64,000 nucleotides of DNA from Stenopsyche tienmushanensis (GCA_008973525.1 WACJ01000503.1:434001-498000), one strand, 5' to 3'; positions 26,143-38,215 are shown, numbered from the stretch's first letter. The notes: generated by a model not told the origin, from the sequence alone. Program-made: numbers and translations.

Positions 26143-27930
26143 ATTAGGAATTTTAGTACGTCGTTAAAATAGTTAAAAGGTCAATCCTTTCATCCCTTAC
26201 TTCTGTTGCGCGATTTTATTTTTTTGAACCGATATTGGCATCTGCAGATTGAATTATTACCTGTTAAATACCATAAATGTTTTATTATTTTTTTGTTACA
26301 TTCCAACCTAAATAAAAAGCAGCATACAATACTGGATATGGACTTCATTAGTTTTAATTAAGTTTTGACACTGTTGATTGTGACTCTGGAAAAATTTAAT
26401 AATTTTTCGCCTGATGAAGCAATCTTAGTAATGGAATCATTTTATTACGTGATTATATATGTGAAATTCGCACATCACATTACGGTGTGTATTTTAACAA
26501 ATTAGCGATCAATATACCCTCATCTGACTTGAATAAGCAACCTCTCATTGTCCGGGTTATTAAGGTACCTATTTCTTAGAATTTGGGACTATTATTCAAC
26601 CAGGATGGTGAGAGGCTATCAATTCAAGTCATTTAAGAATTGTTATTAATTGGTAATTACAAATTTTATTATTTTTCGGAATAATATATACACATTTTTT
26701 AAAATAGTATATCTAGAAATATATTTTGACGCAATATATTCATTGAAAGTTCAACTTTTAGCCGTACTCTTATTATGTGTTAATCATCCTTCAAAAACAT
26801 ATTTTGATTTATCACAGGTTATCACAAATCTCCATATTTCGTATGGGTGGAGCACTCAGCAGAACGTGTCAGAATTAAAATATATAGAGTAACCTCGCTC
26901 ACTGTCGACGAACGTTCGATAAATCATGTTAAGTTTGCTATAATTTAAATTAATCTGTTAAATGCTTTAAGCGCATATTCGCGTGCAAAATTTTGACAGG
27001 CAATGTCTAACCGTACCGAAATACTTGCAGCCAGAAAGCCATTTGCAATAATAAAAAGCGGAGATCCACCCTCAGAGCAATCAACGTTTAAAAATATAAT
27101 TGTCCTTCGTGTAAAAAGTAATTTAACCTCTTTTTATAGATATTATCAACCCCTGTCGTCTGCCTTTAAAGAACAGACCTCTTTAGTAGTCGTATTGTCC
27201 CCATGGGGTCGATATTTACCACTTTAAGAACCCTTTCTAAAATCAAGAAGCGTCCAGTTGAGAAATAATGCATTGTTTGTAAGAAAAAAAATCTACGTAT
27301 TTTCACATTTAAACGACTATTTAGCTTATACGCACGTGGATCCGATGTAATGTTCATTGATGTATTCTTTCAATAGTCCTGTAATTTTGTGATTAGCCTA
27401 AAACGATTTCGATTAATTCATTGAAAGCTTAATTAAATGGAATTATTGAAATTACTCCCCACTTTTGTGCAATTTAACAGCCGAATGTATAATAAAACCA
27501 TTAGGTTATAATCAAATAGTATGAAGATGATTTTTTATGTCGTTACAATACAATCATTTAATATTTTTTTTAGGATTTTATTAACAATCTATTTAAAATG
27601 TATTACAATTCATCGACTTCAAATAAATCACCAATAAATTAATATTATTATTTGATATGACTATGCTATGATCTATACTATTATAAGTACTATGATATCC
27701 AAATTTTATTTGATTTTTTCTGAATCATTTCAATTTTTAAAACACATTGTATTAAATTTTGATAAAGTGTTTAAAATAAACAGCAAAAAATTTGCATCAC
27801 AATGAATATCTATCTATTACCTAATATCTATTAATTTCTTTCTTGTGTAAGAAAGTAAATTTCAGTTGTCATCATATGATTTTTATCTACTTTAAAAAAT
27901 TCAAATATTCTACCCTTAAATGTCTTATGC
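26143..27930. other. AT-rich DNA with no supported gene
   Basis: Short frames at 26650-26892, 27003-27227 and 27166-27357 have no recognised domain. Nothing else is supported. Confidence 0.55.
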
Positions 27931-28984
27931 TCATCATCAGCTAAATATGTAGTATGTACCTTGGTGACAAAACATATAAAACTGGCACTGATATTTGTGA
28001 TGCCTTTTCCGATTTCTTCCGTTCCAACTTTGTCGATCCCCCAGTCAATAAAACCACCATTTCTACATCATCCCAACCAATAGATGATATTTCTAAAGTG
28101 TATGTCGATATTAATGTAGTAAATAATTTTTTTCACGGCATTGGCCAGTCGAAATCTGGCGGTCCAGATAATTTACCTGGATTTTCTGGACGATATCAAA
28201 GTTTATACTACTGTTTCGTCAATAAGTGATGCAATGGCGTTAAAAAGGGATCTATACTGACTGCAAAAATATTCTGATGATCATTGCTTGGATCTTAATC
28301 CATCGAAATGTAATGTAATGACCTTCTCGCGAAAGCGAAATATACCATACATTTTAAGTACCATTTGAAAAGTGAATTATAACAACGGAGTGATACACTA
28401 CGAGACATTGGAGTGTTACATGATTCGAAGCTATTATTCGATCAACATATTACTCTATTATTTTGAAAGCTTTGAAGGCCCTTGTGTTTATAATAAGAAG
28501 CTCTGGTGATTTTCGTCAAGTGAAAACGCTGAAAATATTATATACTTTACACTTGTTCGAAGTCACTTGGAATACACCTCTCAAATCTGGAATCCCATCT
28601 ACGTTACATATACATCTCGAATCAAAAAACATCCAGAAAATCCGATTTATAGGCTACCGTACGCATGACAAATACGATTCTAGACCCAACGAACAGCATT
28701 GTAGAAAGCATTACTTATTACCATTGTATAAACGACGTATGATTGCTGACGTTGCCTTCTTTTTAAAAATAGCCCAAAACGAAGTTGATTGACCAGATCT
28801 TTCGAAAATTTATTTAAGGACTTCATCTATTGCTCTTCGTCATAGCTTGTTGATATATGTGCTTCATTCATTTACCAACTATAAAAGTAATAGCTACATT
28901 TTGCGAACTAGTCGCAACTTTAATAAACTAAGCAAAGAATACAATTTAGACCTTTTCAATACACCAATTCGATATTTATATTGA
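27930..28984 (+). pseudogene. non-LTR retrotransposon reverse transcriptase relic (CR1/Jockey-like)
   Basis: This is the decayed second reading frame of a LINE-type element, which copies itself through RNA by target-primed reverse transcription. Before the RT domain come GDKTYKTGTDI and AFSDFFRSNF, then NFFHGIGQSKSGGPDNLPG, the finger motif of these enzymes. The next recognisable piece is FLDDIKVYTTVSS (28183 onward, +1 frame), the F/YADD catalytic motif with both aspartates kept. Roughly 150-200 residues that should lie between them are gone, and the join is abrupt near 28180. Then follow YSDDHCLDLNPSKCNVM, LRDIGVLHDSKLLFDQHI, LVRSHLEYTSQIWNP, RRMIADVAFFLKI and a tail ending at TGA 28982-28984. 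Several frameshifts and stops disable it. The endonuclease half is absent, as expected for a 5'-truncated copy. Confidence 0.8.
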
Positions 28985-31189
28985 TTCATTCATTCATAAC
29001 TTCTATTAATTCTAGTAGCTGATGTAGGTTTGATTATAGTAAACACTGAGACGATCACTAAATTTGAATAGGTTCGTCATTCAATCATAGACCCTCTCCT
29101 AGCTTAAAGCTCCCATTAAAATAATCTTACCCTAATATAATATTGTTATATGTGAGACCTAATTGGAAACCATCACGTTAAAATATTGTTCCTTAAAAGT
29201 TTCGTAGAGAACTGGTCTACATTCTAACGTATTGAATACGGAATCTTAGGAAAAATAATTATCACCGTTATTTTTTTTTCGAAGTGGATGTTTATTAAAT
29301 TTTACTAAATTTTATTAAAATACTGTGTGAAAACATTTTTCTATCATTTTAGGTGTCATATTTATTATCGGATCTAGACAATTTACTAACTAATAATTAG
29401 TACCAAATATAGAATGATTATAAATTTTGATCGTTAATACTTTAACATTTTTTGTTATTTCGAAGAAATTCTTTGAAGAATTTTTATTTAAAAAATTATG
29501 CAAATTATTGAATAAAAGCTAAATTAATCAATTAAAAATTATATGTAAAGTTATCATCTTGTTGCAATTGAAAAACATATAACGATGGTTTAAGATAAAT
29601 GTATTATATTTTAAGGAATATTAATGCATGAACTATATTTTGAATGATATAAGAATATTGATTTTTATTTCGGCGGATGATTTTTGCTCAAACAATTCGA
29701 TATGTTGAATAGACCTAATTATGTGTATTAGTGAATAAAAATAAAGTAAAAGGGCTGTAGTGGGAGGGATATACGTAATTAGGGGTTTAAAACTCAAGCT
29801 TCATAACAAAAATTATACTAACCATATTGTCGGAAGAAACATTAAGCTCAAAGCGAATTCATACATATTCCGTTTCACTTAAGCTTCAAACATTTTTCAA
29901 AATCGGATAATACGAATGTAAATATGTGTCGTTATACGTGCGTGTATGAATTTTGGTATTCTATGGCAATATAAGCCCTTTGTCGTATAATGCGTGACAA
30001 AATCTTACACGAAAAACCCTTTTACGCTTTGTATTTACTTCACTTATTTGAGATTCAAACCATTATGTTTGAGCCGTAAATTACGTTGACATAATTAGGG
30101 TAGGTGAATATTTATTTTAATTTTCAAAATTACCGGGGTGAGCTAGTTAGACGGAAACCGCCTTTGTGTACTTTGGAAACTCTCATTTTTATACGCGAGC
30201 GTGTACAAGGCAGGGGTCGTTATCAAAATTCAATTAAAAACTTTATATCACTGTTTACGTAAAAATTACCCAAAGCCCTAATCAATTTTGATAAATTATT
30301 TTCGACGAATATTGCCTTTCAGAACATAGCCACTGCCAACTCAATTCCATCAATTTGCACGAAGAAGACGTCGAGACACTACAACACTGCGAGCCATCTC
30401 CCTGTTCCCATAAAAAGTGGCATCCTTGAAACTTACATCGTTTCAGATGAATGTTTTCAGCCTTGTAAGGATTACTCCGGCGCTGAAGAAGTATTCAAAG
30501 ATGAAAACAAAAAACGTCTTTCGTAAAATAATGAAATCGTACGAGAGAATTCCTCCTTTATAATGGTTTCAGCTAATAGGCGAGCAAGTTTTTACATAAA
30601 CTAGGGAGAGAAAAAAGCAAACATGTCTGGGATGATTGCATAAGAGTAAACGTGACATTAGGGGAGAAAAACAAAGCCCAACAACGTTCTAGATATGATA
30701 TAAAATCGATATTGAATTGCTATTTGATATAAAAAGTGAGACATTATTATATATGATTAAATTATACACAATATATATATTTTAAACTATGATGCCGAAA
30801 ATTAAATATACAATGATTTTGTACGTATTATAATGCGTACTTTCAGCAGTGTCATAGGTTTTGGGAAGCAATGTAATTTATTTAAATATATTGTAATTAT
30901 AAACGTTTCGTTTCTTGGAATTTATTCGACTGTATGTTAGAGTCTTGTAAGCTTTATAAATTTATTTGACAGTTACAATGGTATCGCTTCAATTTAACCA
31001 ATTTGTTGTAATATATTCACATTACATTTCAATTATGAAATGTACTTTATTATTAAGCTTAACATATTTCAATTGGTAAAACTATTGTTGTATGGATGAA
31101 CACATGTTTTATTTCTAATATTAACATATAATATATCATAGTTACCATCATAATTCAAAATAAGTATCTTTGATTTTAAAATTAATTTT
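28985..31189. other. AT-rich DNA with one mixed-composition island
   Basis: The first few hundred bases after the LINE stop may be its 3' tail, but no poly(A) or repeat tail is evident. The part from about 30330 to 30680 is less AT-rich and has no frame of note. The rest is low-complexity A/T. Confidence 0.5.
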
Positions 31190-31797
31190 CTTTATCGAAT
31201 GCAGGCGATCTTTACAGGAGGTTTTTATAAGAGAAGGGTTTTTCATGCGAGGGTTTTTATAATAGCCTTCCACGTCTAAGATAGTTAGGATAAGATTCTT
31301 TGAATTGGATTTTTTTTTTAAATCCTTATGACGTCCATCAAAGCATGAATCTTTGATGTGTCATATCCGATAACGGATATAGGGTGATCTCCATAGGAGA
31401 TCTTACTTGGGAGATGATTTAATGTGGTGGTTTCCCGTTGCCTTCCACACGTGGTAAAGTAAGGATAGGATTATTTGGAAAGGTAGGAGAGGAGAGAATC
31501 TATGAGTGAGTAGCGAAATTATCATTATATATATAAATGATAATTTAATTATTGTTGCAAATTCAATTACTCACTCATGGGCGTCCCTGCACGACTTTAT
31601 TAATCGCCTCAGAATTTACTTTTTCTAATCCAGGAAATCAGGGTAAACCTGGATCGAGACGATCGATCAGAAATATTAATATTTCCGATCTCCCAAATTT
31701 GTTGGTACGGTGAAAATTTTTTCCACAATCTGGATTTGAACCCGAACCTTTGCAACAAGAGTCCAGGATCTAAGCCACTATACCAACACTTGGTCAT
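31190..31797 (-). repeat. SINE-1, best preserved copy, tRNA-derived head
   Basis: Read on the minus strand from 31797, the head has a box A (TGGTATAGTGGCTTAG, plus-strand 31770-31785) and a box B (GGGTTCAAATCC, plus-strand 31732-31743). These are the two internal promoter boxes of a tRNA gene, with spacing close to normal. The body follows. The tail on the plus strand includes GATCTCCATAGGAGATC (perfect hairpin near 31389) and GTGGTTTCCCGTTGCCTTCC (near 31424). A second, weaker tail (TTTTTATAATAGCCTTCCAC) lies at about 31195-31290. At least nine diverged relatives occur in the window, which shows it is a dispersed family. SINEs rely on LINE enzymes for movement, and the partner LINE is not known. 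Confidence 0.8.
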
Positions 31798-31941
31798 TAT
31801 TGGAATTATGGGAAGAAAAAAATACGTTAATGAACTAACTCCTATAAAATCAAATTAAGCTTGCTTTTCGAGCTTAAAAATGGTCTCAAAGTATCGATGA
31901 CTTACAATAGAGAATTAAAGAAGCTAAATGAAATATTACCT
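31798..31941. other. AT-rich spacer
   Basis: Nothing recognised between SINE-1 and SINE-2. Confidence 0.4.
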
Positions 31942-32023
31942 GACCTGTAGGTAGTCCCACGATTAAGCAGTCGGATTAGTAACTCAATCTTTATGGGTTC
32001 AAATTTGCAGGTATGGCTGGCGA
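31942..32023 (+). repeat. SINE-2 copy, head only
   Basis: Colinear with 5634-5730: ACCTGTAG, AGTCCCACGATTAAGCAGTC, TAACTCAATC, the box-B-like GGGTTCAAATTT (31995-32006) and GGTATGGCTGGCGAC. The similarity stops at CGAC, where the AAACCGGTTT-rich element begins, so that element may have inserted into this copy. Confidence 0.6.
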
Positions 32024-32860
32024 CTAGGGCTTGTCGGTTTTTAGGCAAAAATTTATGTTTTTAGAAAACCGGTTTTTTGATACTGAAAATCCGGTTTTGA
32101 ATATAAAAATTAATTTGTCATTTTCTTAGAATTTTGGACGAAAAATATTAAATCTTTCACTTGCAGCACGTGCTCTAGCACTCAGCATGACGTTGGTCTA
32201 TGTAAGAAAAGGTTCTTCTCAGAAGAATTTTTAAATAGTTTTAAAACTTTTTTCGCAATTAATTCTTATATTTACAAAAAATGAAATTCAATGAAAATGA
32301 AAATAAATTTTGAAGAGGAGTGTATCGAAATAGTTGAAGAAGATATAGTCCTTAAAGGAGCGTTGGAAAAGTCCATTAATAAATTGCTTCAGAAACCGGT
32401 AAAAACCACCAGTTGATGTATTAATATTATGTTTTCTGAAAACGTATTTCCCAAATCAATAATAAATTAGAATTGAAATTTCATTTTTTGTTTTTTTGCA
32501 ATAACTTCTCCAAACGACGACTAGAAATAATAACATATTTTGATTGCTATTTTTTTTTTGCAATAGTAACTACATATTTTGTTATGATTGTTGATTGATT
32601 TGATAATTTGGTTTAAGAATGTTTAATTGCATGTGCAAGTTTTTATATTTTTTTGTGATCATTATATAGATGTAATACTGTTTAAATGTAATGCAAGTCT
32701 GTGTAATGCATTTAATGTTGAATAACATTCGAGTAATCTTAATGTATACGTTATTTTAATTTTATATTTCTTAAAATCTAAAACTGGTGGAAACCGGTTT
32801 CGTTCGAAAACTGTAAACCGAAAACCGGTTTTGAAGAATGTCGGTTTTTGTACAAGACAT
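32024..32860 (+). mobile_element. possible hAT-like element with repeated AAACCGGTTT
   Basis: The word AAACCGGTTT or CCGGTTTT recurs near both edges: about 32065, 32090, 32791 and 32821, with GTCGGTTTTT at 32033 and 32840. The left edge TAGGGCTTGTCGG resembles hAT termini. Inside, LAARALALSMTLVYVRKGSS (about 32157-32215) loosely follows the conserved C-terminal hAT block (LAxxxLxIPxTSxxSERVFS), and an acidic frame after it begins MKMKINFEEECIEIVEED. No matching right terminus or 8-bp target duplication was found, so the class is tentative. Confidence 0.4.
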
Positions 32861-34158
32861 ATAAAAAATTGTAAATGTGTATTTTTAAAATAGTTGATCT
32901 TAAATGGGGTAACGAATTTATTTAGCATTTTCATAGAAAAAGTTTTTGTCAAAGTCAAGTCAAACTTCATATATTAAATTTTCATAGATCGTTAATTGAA
33001 ATCACTGATTTCTTATGATTTTTTTTTGTGAATTAAAAATATTTCATGCTATATGTCGACGTTATAAGAACATATCGTTGATTCCATAGTATACAAGAAA
33101 TGCTGAGCATATTAATTGGATTTTTTGATTGATTTGTTCTTGTATAAACAATGATATAAAAGAAGCATATTGCTTTGAAAAGAGTAAATAATAAAAACGC
33201 CTTGTCATCATTCGACAGAAAACAACGCTCTATAAAAAGAGCCCAGTTTCTTTCTCTATATATAGTTTCGTGTTTATTTTTAAAACAAAAAGCAGTCCTG
33301 GCAACGCTTAAGGAGAATTACAGAGAAACGTTTCGTTCTGCCAATCACGAAAGCTTTGGATTCGATCCGGCTTTTGCAGCAAGCAACGTTACCGCAAGAT
33401 CGAAGATTCTTAACCATTAATAAGCCAGATTATTCTCTATAGAGATTTTTTATCGCAAACTCCATTTATAGAGCTCTAATTCATTTCACAGTCACAATGA
33501 AGCATTTGAACGAACAATCAATTTACATACTAAATAAAATATTATATTTATATAATCATAATTTACAATCGAAATAGGAAAATCTCAACATGAAATGTTG
33601 AAAAATGTTTTCACTTAGAAATGATTGCAGGTAACAGTTGCCTGAAGGTTAGCTTTCACCATCGTGGCACGTGATTCTTGTGGATTTCGTATTGATTTTT
33701 TTCTCTGTACTGGCACTGGCTGTCCACGGATCACCGAATGCATTCTAAATGCATACATTGTGCACGAACATGCACATAGAACTAATGGGATCATAAATAT
33801 AGTGCAATGGAGTAACTTCCTCTCAATGGCTTCTATTGATCCACTTGAGATTTATTCATACACCCTAGTCGAATATAAATACAAGCTTCCACCGTGACAC
33901 CAATTTACAACATAAGGCCTACTTTATTGTAATGAATGGACATGAATAACCGGCAGGGACTTTCAATAGAGATGGCCAAAGATTTAAATAATAATATATT
34001 AAGAATATTAATTAGATCGATTTATCCAAGTATAGGAATTTTCAATCTTTTACAATCAAATCGACATAGATTTTATTTTCCATGGTTGAAATATTTTGTT
34101 ATTTCCCATTACCTTTCACATATGATTAGTTAAGAATAAGATTATTTGAATATGCATT
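32861..34158. other. AT-rich DNA with no supported gene
   Basis: Frames at 33175-33420, 33664-33897 and 33936-34133 have no recognised domain. The 33640-33760 portion is slightly less AT-rich. Confidence 0.55.
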
Positions 34159-34911
34159 TTAACCTGTTAAGCGGGGAAGTTCCTTTTTAATAACGCAACA
34201 TACATTGGGCGCGCACATTTTCGTTAGGACGTATATATACGTCACTCCCACCTGGCGTGAGCTCATATTATTATTTTTTTAACGATGCTTAGAATTTATT
34301 AAAAAACAATGAAACATATATTTTTGTAAATATTTTTGATACAAAAACACACAGAGAAGTTAACTAATACAGAACAATAAACAAAGAGTTTAAAAAAATA
34401 AAATATATCAATACATAAATTCAAAACTCAACTTCTGTGTGATATATTTTAAAACAGTTTTTGACACGTAGTGCTACCTCACAATCCGGACACCATTATG
34501 TATATTCTTTCCCTTTTTTGTAATAAAAACGAATTTTCCTGGCTTTAGTTCCTTTAATTTGTTCTTTGAAAATGCTTTTCAACTAAGCGTGAGGGTTTAG
34601 GTGTATTGCTGTTTTTTGATGTCATAGTTGGCTTTTTACTATGTTGTCTGAACTGAACATCAATATGTCTTTTTTGTCCTTCCTTTTTAAAACTATAAGT
34701 TTGCCTTTGAATCTTACCTTATGCTACTAGTCATCATTTACTAATTACACGTCCATCCCAACCAATTTGCTACCTACCATAAATTCATGTCAAAACATGT
34801 ATCGAAAACTCACACATTCCTTAAACAAAAAATAAAGTCCCGCATGCTTTAGGACTCATCAACATATATTTCGAGGACGTATATATACGTCACGCCCATT
34901 TAACAGGTTAA
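34159..34911 (-). mobile_element. piggyBac-like non-autonomous DNA transposon, complete
   Basis: Both edges carry TTAA (34159-34162 and 34908-34911), the target duplication of piggyBac transposons. The termini are inverted: left CCTGTTAAGCGGGG, right inverted CCTGTTAAATGGGC. A perfect 16-base palindrome, GACGTATATATACGTC, lies at 34228-34243 and again at 34876-34891. Its distance from the ends differs (about 65 and 16 bases), recalling the unequal spacing of the internal repeats in piggyBac. The 745-bp body is too short for a transposase of about 600 residues. A C-terminal coding relic remains inside. Confidence 0.85.
34432..34560 (-). pseudogene. piggyBac-like transposase C-terminal Cys-rich relic
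   Basis: On the minus strand the piece reads KARKIRFYYKKGKEYT, a stop, then WCPDCEVALRVKNCFKIYHT and ends shortly after with a TGA. The pattern CPxCxxxLxxxxCFxIYHT is the hallmark C-terminal zinc-binding motif of piggyBac transposases, with one cysteine position (usually LCV) here as LRV. The DDD catalytic domain is missing. Only the last part of the gene was kept, as is usual in short deletion derivatives. Confidence 0.75.
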
Positions 34912-35929
34912 TGCTGTTTAATCCAGAAAAAAAACGGAAAGCCCAAATTGATTTCCCTTCTCCTAAATTCTTTAGCAAGGTTATATTTATTCCACAATAT
35001 GAATATGATTCCGGACTTTTTTAATAATAACTCACTATACTGAAACTTGGTAAGCGTTTCATTAGGGACATACTGACAATGAAAAATATCCGTTTATTTT
35101 AATTGAATTTACTGTTTTTAAAACTCCTTTTCTTAATATCATCCATTTTAAATAAGCATTTTATTCTGAAAAAAGGCATTTCAATTATATTAAAATAAAT
35201 CTAGGATTGTATAGATTAAGGGGAGAGTGAAAGGTACTTTTTAATAATCGTTTTATTATTTAAATTTGTTTACAACACGAGACCAGCTTCAACTGTTATC
35301 CAATTTCACGTTACTTCATATGATTGAATATATTTACTTGTGTAATATAGGCCGTCTAAACCCCATCCTACATAAATATAATCAGATTTTTACCACAATT
35401 TGTCAACTAAAATCTTTTACAATGCTATTCATGTTAATTTTTATCTATTAATCCCATAAAACACATACAAAAAGTCATATTAGGCAATAAAGGGCCGGAT
35501 TACTGTAATCAATTCGTACTGTTATTCGATCATATAGGACGCTCTTTTTGTATAAGATTTTTTGTTTGTTATGGATATAAATTAATACTTAAATTAGCAT
35601 TTAAAAATTATTTTTCAGGCAATAATAAAATGTTTTAAAAATGTAAGAATCTATTTAACTGAAGGATGTATTTTTTTCAAACACTTTTTCTCGTAGAAAT
35701 TCAATGATAATTATTTGTTTTACTTCACAAAAATGAATATATCAAATTAAAATAACGTAAAAATATATCAAGTCTTGGTAAATAACCCAAAATTCTCGAT
35801 TTGATAGCTCACCTAAATCCCACCCGCATATTAAACGAAAAGTGTGTATGAGAAAATAATATTTTCGCCAAGTCGGCGAAGATATATTCGAGTTCCCTAA
35901 AGTGCAATTCCACATTAAAATGTCTCTTC
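34912..35929. other. AT-rich DNA with no supported gene
   Basis: No gene or repeat family is recognised. Confidence 0.5.
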
Positions 35930-36136
35930 TCAATTTGACAGGAGAAATTCGGTTCCCTCGGGACTCGTTAGTAATGCTACATTTGGTACAGTGAAAACTG
36001 CATCTCGTTGACTCTTCCTGGATACTCGTTGCTCTTGTGTCGCACTTTCGTTGGAGTACACTGGCCCGACAAACAACTCGTCTTGATCAGGATGTAGTTC
36101 ATTGTGGTTCTTCTGTATGAAGAATGCTCTTGCCAT
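35930..36136 (-). other. possible isolated coding exon, unproven
   Basis: A 68-codon minus-strand frame begins MARAFFIQKNHNELHPDQDE and ends with a TGA. Its composition is more even and less lysine/asparagine-biased than the noise frames around it. The bases TTCTTCATACAG just inside the frame could act as a 3' splice site, which would make the rest a last exon. No domain is recognised and no partner exon was found. It may equally be chance within a less AT-rich island. Confidence 0.2.
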
Positions 36137-36339
36137 TTTTTAAAATGGTTTATAATGACAAATGCTTGTGCATTTTAAGTCATGGAAATGTTTTCCTATA
36201 GTTTTTCGCGAATCACACGTGGCCATAAATGCTTATGCTCGTTTTGGCCCCACGGGAATAATTTAGTTTAACGACTACAGAATTACCATAAGCTTCAAAA
36301 TTTGTCATTGTTCTATTTCAAACGAAATATTATAGTTAG

Positions 36340-36700
36340 ATATGATTAAAGTGTTGAAGGAAGGACGTAGTCTCGGAACTACTCAGAAAGATTATCTCGA
36401 GATGAGGATCTGCAGTAATGGGCGGTCCATCATAGCTGACAGGACGTAATCACCATTCCGCCAGTTTCCAGGATTCGTCGACAATAACAGCGAGACGAAG
36501 GACATTTTCTGCGTTCCGCAAGCCTCACGCACATTAGCGGGCTTTCACGCACATTTCCGCCTTGACCACCATATTACTCACGTTATTTATGCCACCGCGA
36601 TAACGATGACGTCAACTGATTTATTCATTCTCGGCGAATGCCACGACGAAAGCCTTAAACACTAAATCATAAACATTTCCTTTTCTTGGCCGTCCCAAAT
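36340..36700. promoter_or_regulatory. candidate regulatory island with CRE-type site
   Basis: The segment is much less AT-rich than its flanks and has stops in all frames. It contains a perfect TGACGTCA (near 36608), the binding site of CREB/ATF factors, and a short direct repeat (TCACGCACATT at about 36526 and 36546). Such islands in gene deserts are often enhancers, but conservation was not tested. Confidence 0.25.
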
Positions 36701-37599
36701 TATACTGCGCTCTATGGCCTAAGTGAAAAATAAATCAAATTTTATAAATTACACATGGAAGAAAACCATCACAAAGCAACCCGGTACAATTCAAAAACGA
36801 GACTCCACGATAGGTTTTAATTGAGAACCTTTAATATACAATTTAAATTAATTTAGCTCATACAATAATAATTAAATATTTTCTATTTTTGTTCATCTGC
36901 AGATCAGTTTAAAGATTTATATTCCTTGAGAAAAAATTATACATTTGTACAAGATCAATACATTATAACTTAATTTCACATGAAATGTCCGATTTTGTTC
37001 CGCCAAAAATATTGATTTTATACTAAAAATTTACCCGTAATTTCCTATCTAAAATTTATATTTAAATAATCCTGGCCTAATTTTATCACATGAGGAAATC
37101 AAATGAAAAAGCAGCACTTGAAATTTTTTTGCCTTCAAAAAGTCTCCTACTGAGATCACCTTTATGCGATAACGCAACTTAAAAAGAAGATATTAAAATA
37201 TGGTGATGAAATATGTACTCAAATTTTAACGAAACTAGCCGAAACTAACATTTGAGATGCATAATTTCAAGTTATTTGAAGCATGGCTCTGCTGTGATGG
37301 TTTTACGAGACTGCTGGATTGAATAATGGATGACAATTTCACTAGACCATTGTATGTCATAATGAAGTTTGAGATGAAGTTTTTCGTTTACATACGAAGC
37401 ATGCATGTTATTTTGCTTTCAAGATATTGTTCTGTTCTCCCATGGATGTCATATAGCATTAATTTTTAATCTTTATTATAAGTAAAAAAAAATATATATA
37501 TAATCGTAATTCATTGATTCGTATTTATTCATATATAATCCATATAGTTTTTACATTACAATTTGATAAATTATGATGAATTTTTGATAGCCTTGGACA
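36701..37599. other. AT-rich DNA with no supported gene
   Basis: No gene or repeat family is recognised. Confidence 0.5.
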
Positions 37600-37727
37600 T
37601 TTATTTTTTTCTTAATGTGCCATATCCGATATAGGCGATTTCTATCGCAGATTTGTATAGAAAAACGATTTTTATGTGGTTTGTTATTGCCTTCTACGTA
37701 AGATTTCACCCCCTATACCAACACTCA
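37600..37727 (-). repeat. SINE-1 copy, head joined to tail
   Basis: CATATCCGATATAGGCGATTT and GTGGTTTGTTATTGCCTTCT match the SINE-1 tail, and CTATACCAACACTCAT directly after it matches the head. The body between head and tail is missing, so this copy is internally deleted. Confidence 0.5.
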
Positions 37728-37879
37728 TAAACATTTCTAAGACTTTTAATAGGCCTTTTTGGCACAGATTATCAACAATTATTACTTTACTCATATTACT
37801 CCTAGATCCTCCGATTACTCATATACTGAAATTCTGCATACTATTTATGTTATATTGAATATAATAAATCTTTATAGAA
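37728..37879. other. AT-rich spacer
   Basis: Nothing recognised. Confidence 0.4.
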
Positions 37880-38215
37880 GATATTTTCATAGATTTTTAT
37901 ATGTAATATTCGACCATTGTCTTCCACTTATAGTTAGATAATTATAGTGTTATTTAATATCGAAAGGAAAAGATCAATGAATGAGTATAGAAATTATGAG
38001 TGTTTTTAAATCATATTTTAATGATCTTTACAAATAAATAACTCGGTAACAAATTAGGCAGCAAGTTAAGGTAATTAGGCAATTAGGTAGTAAAAATCAG
38101 GATAAATCAGGATCAAGTCGATTGATTAGAAATATTAATAATTTCAATAATCAAAAACTGTCGATACGTTGATTTAACTTCTAGAATTTTATTCACTGTG
38201 CCAATATTTGGTCCC
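37880..38215 (-). repeat. SINE-1 copy, diverged
   Basis: CCATTGTCTTCCACTTATAG resembles the tail module. AATCAGGATAAATCAGGATC, then AAGTCGATTGATTAGAAATA and TTAATAATTTC match the body. CTGTGCCAATATTTGGTCCC matches the head. The order and direction agree with the reference copy. Confidence 0.55.
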
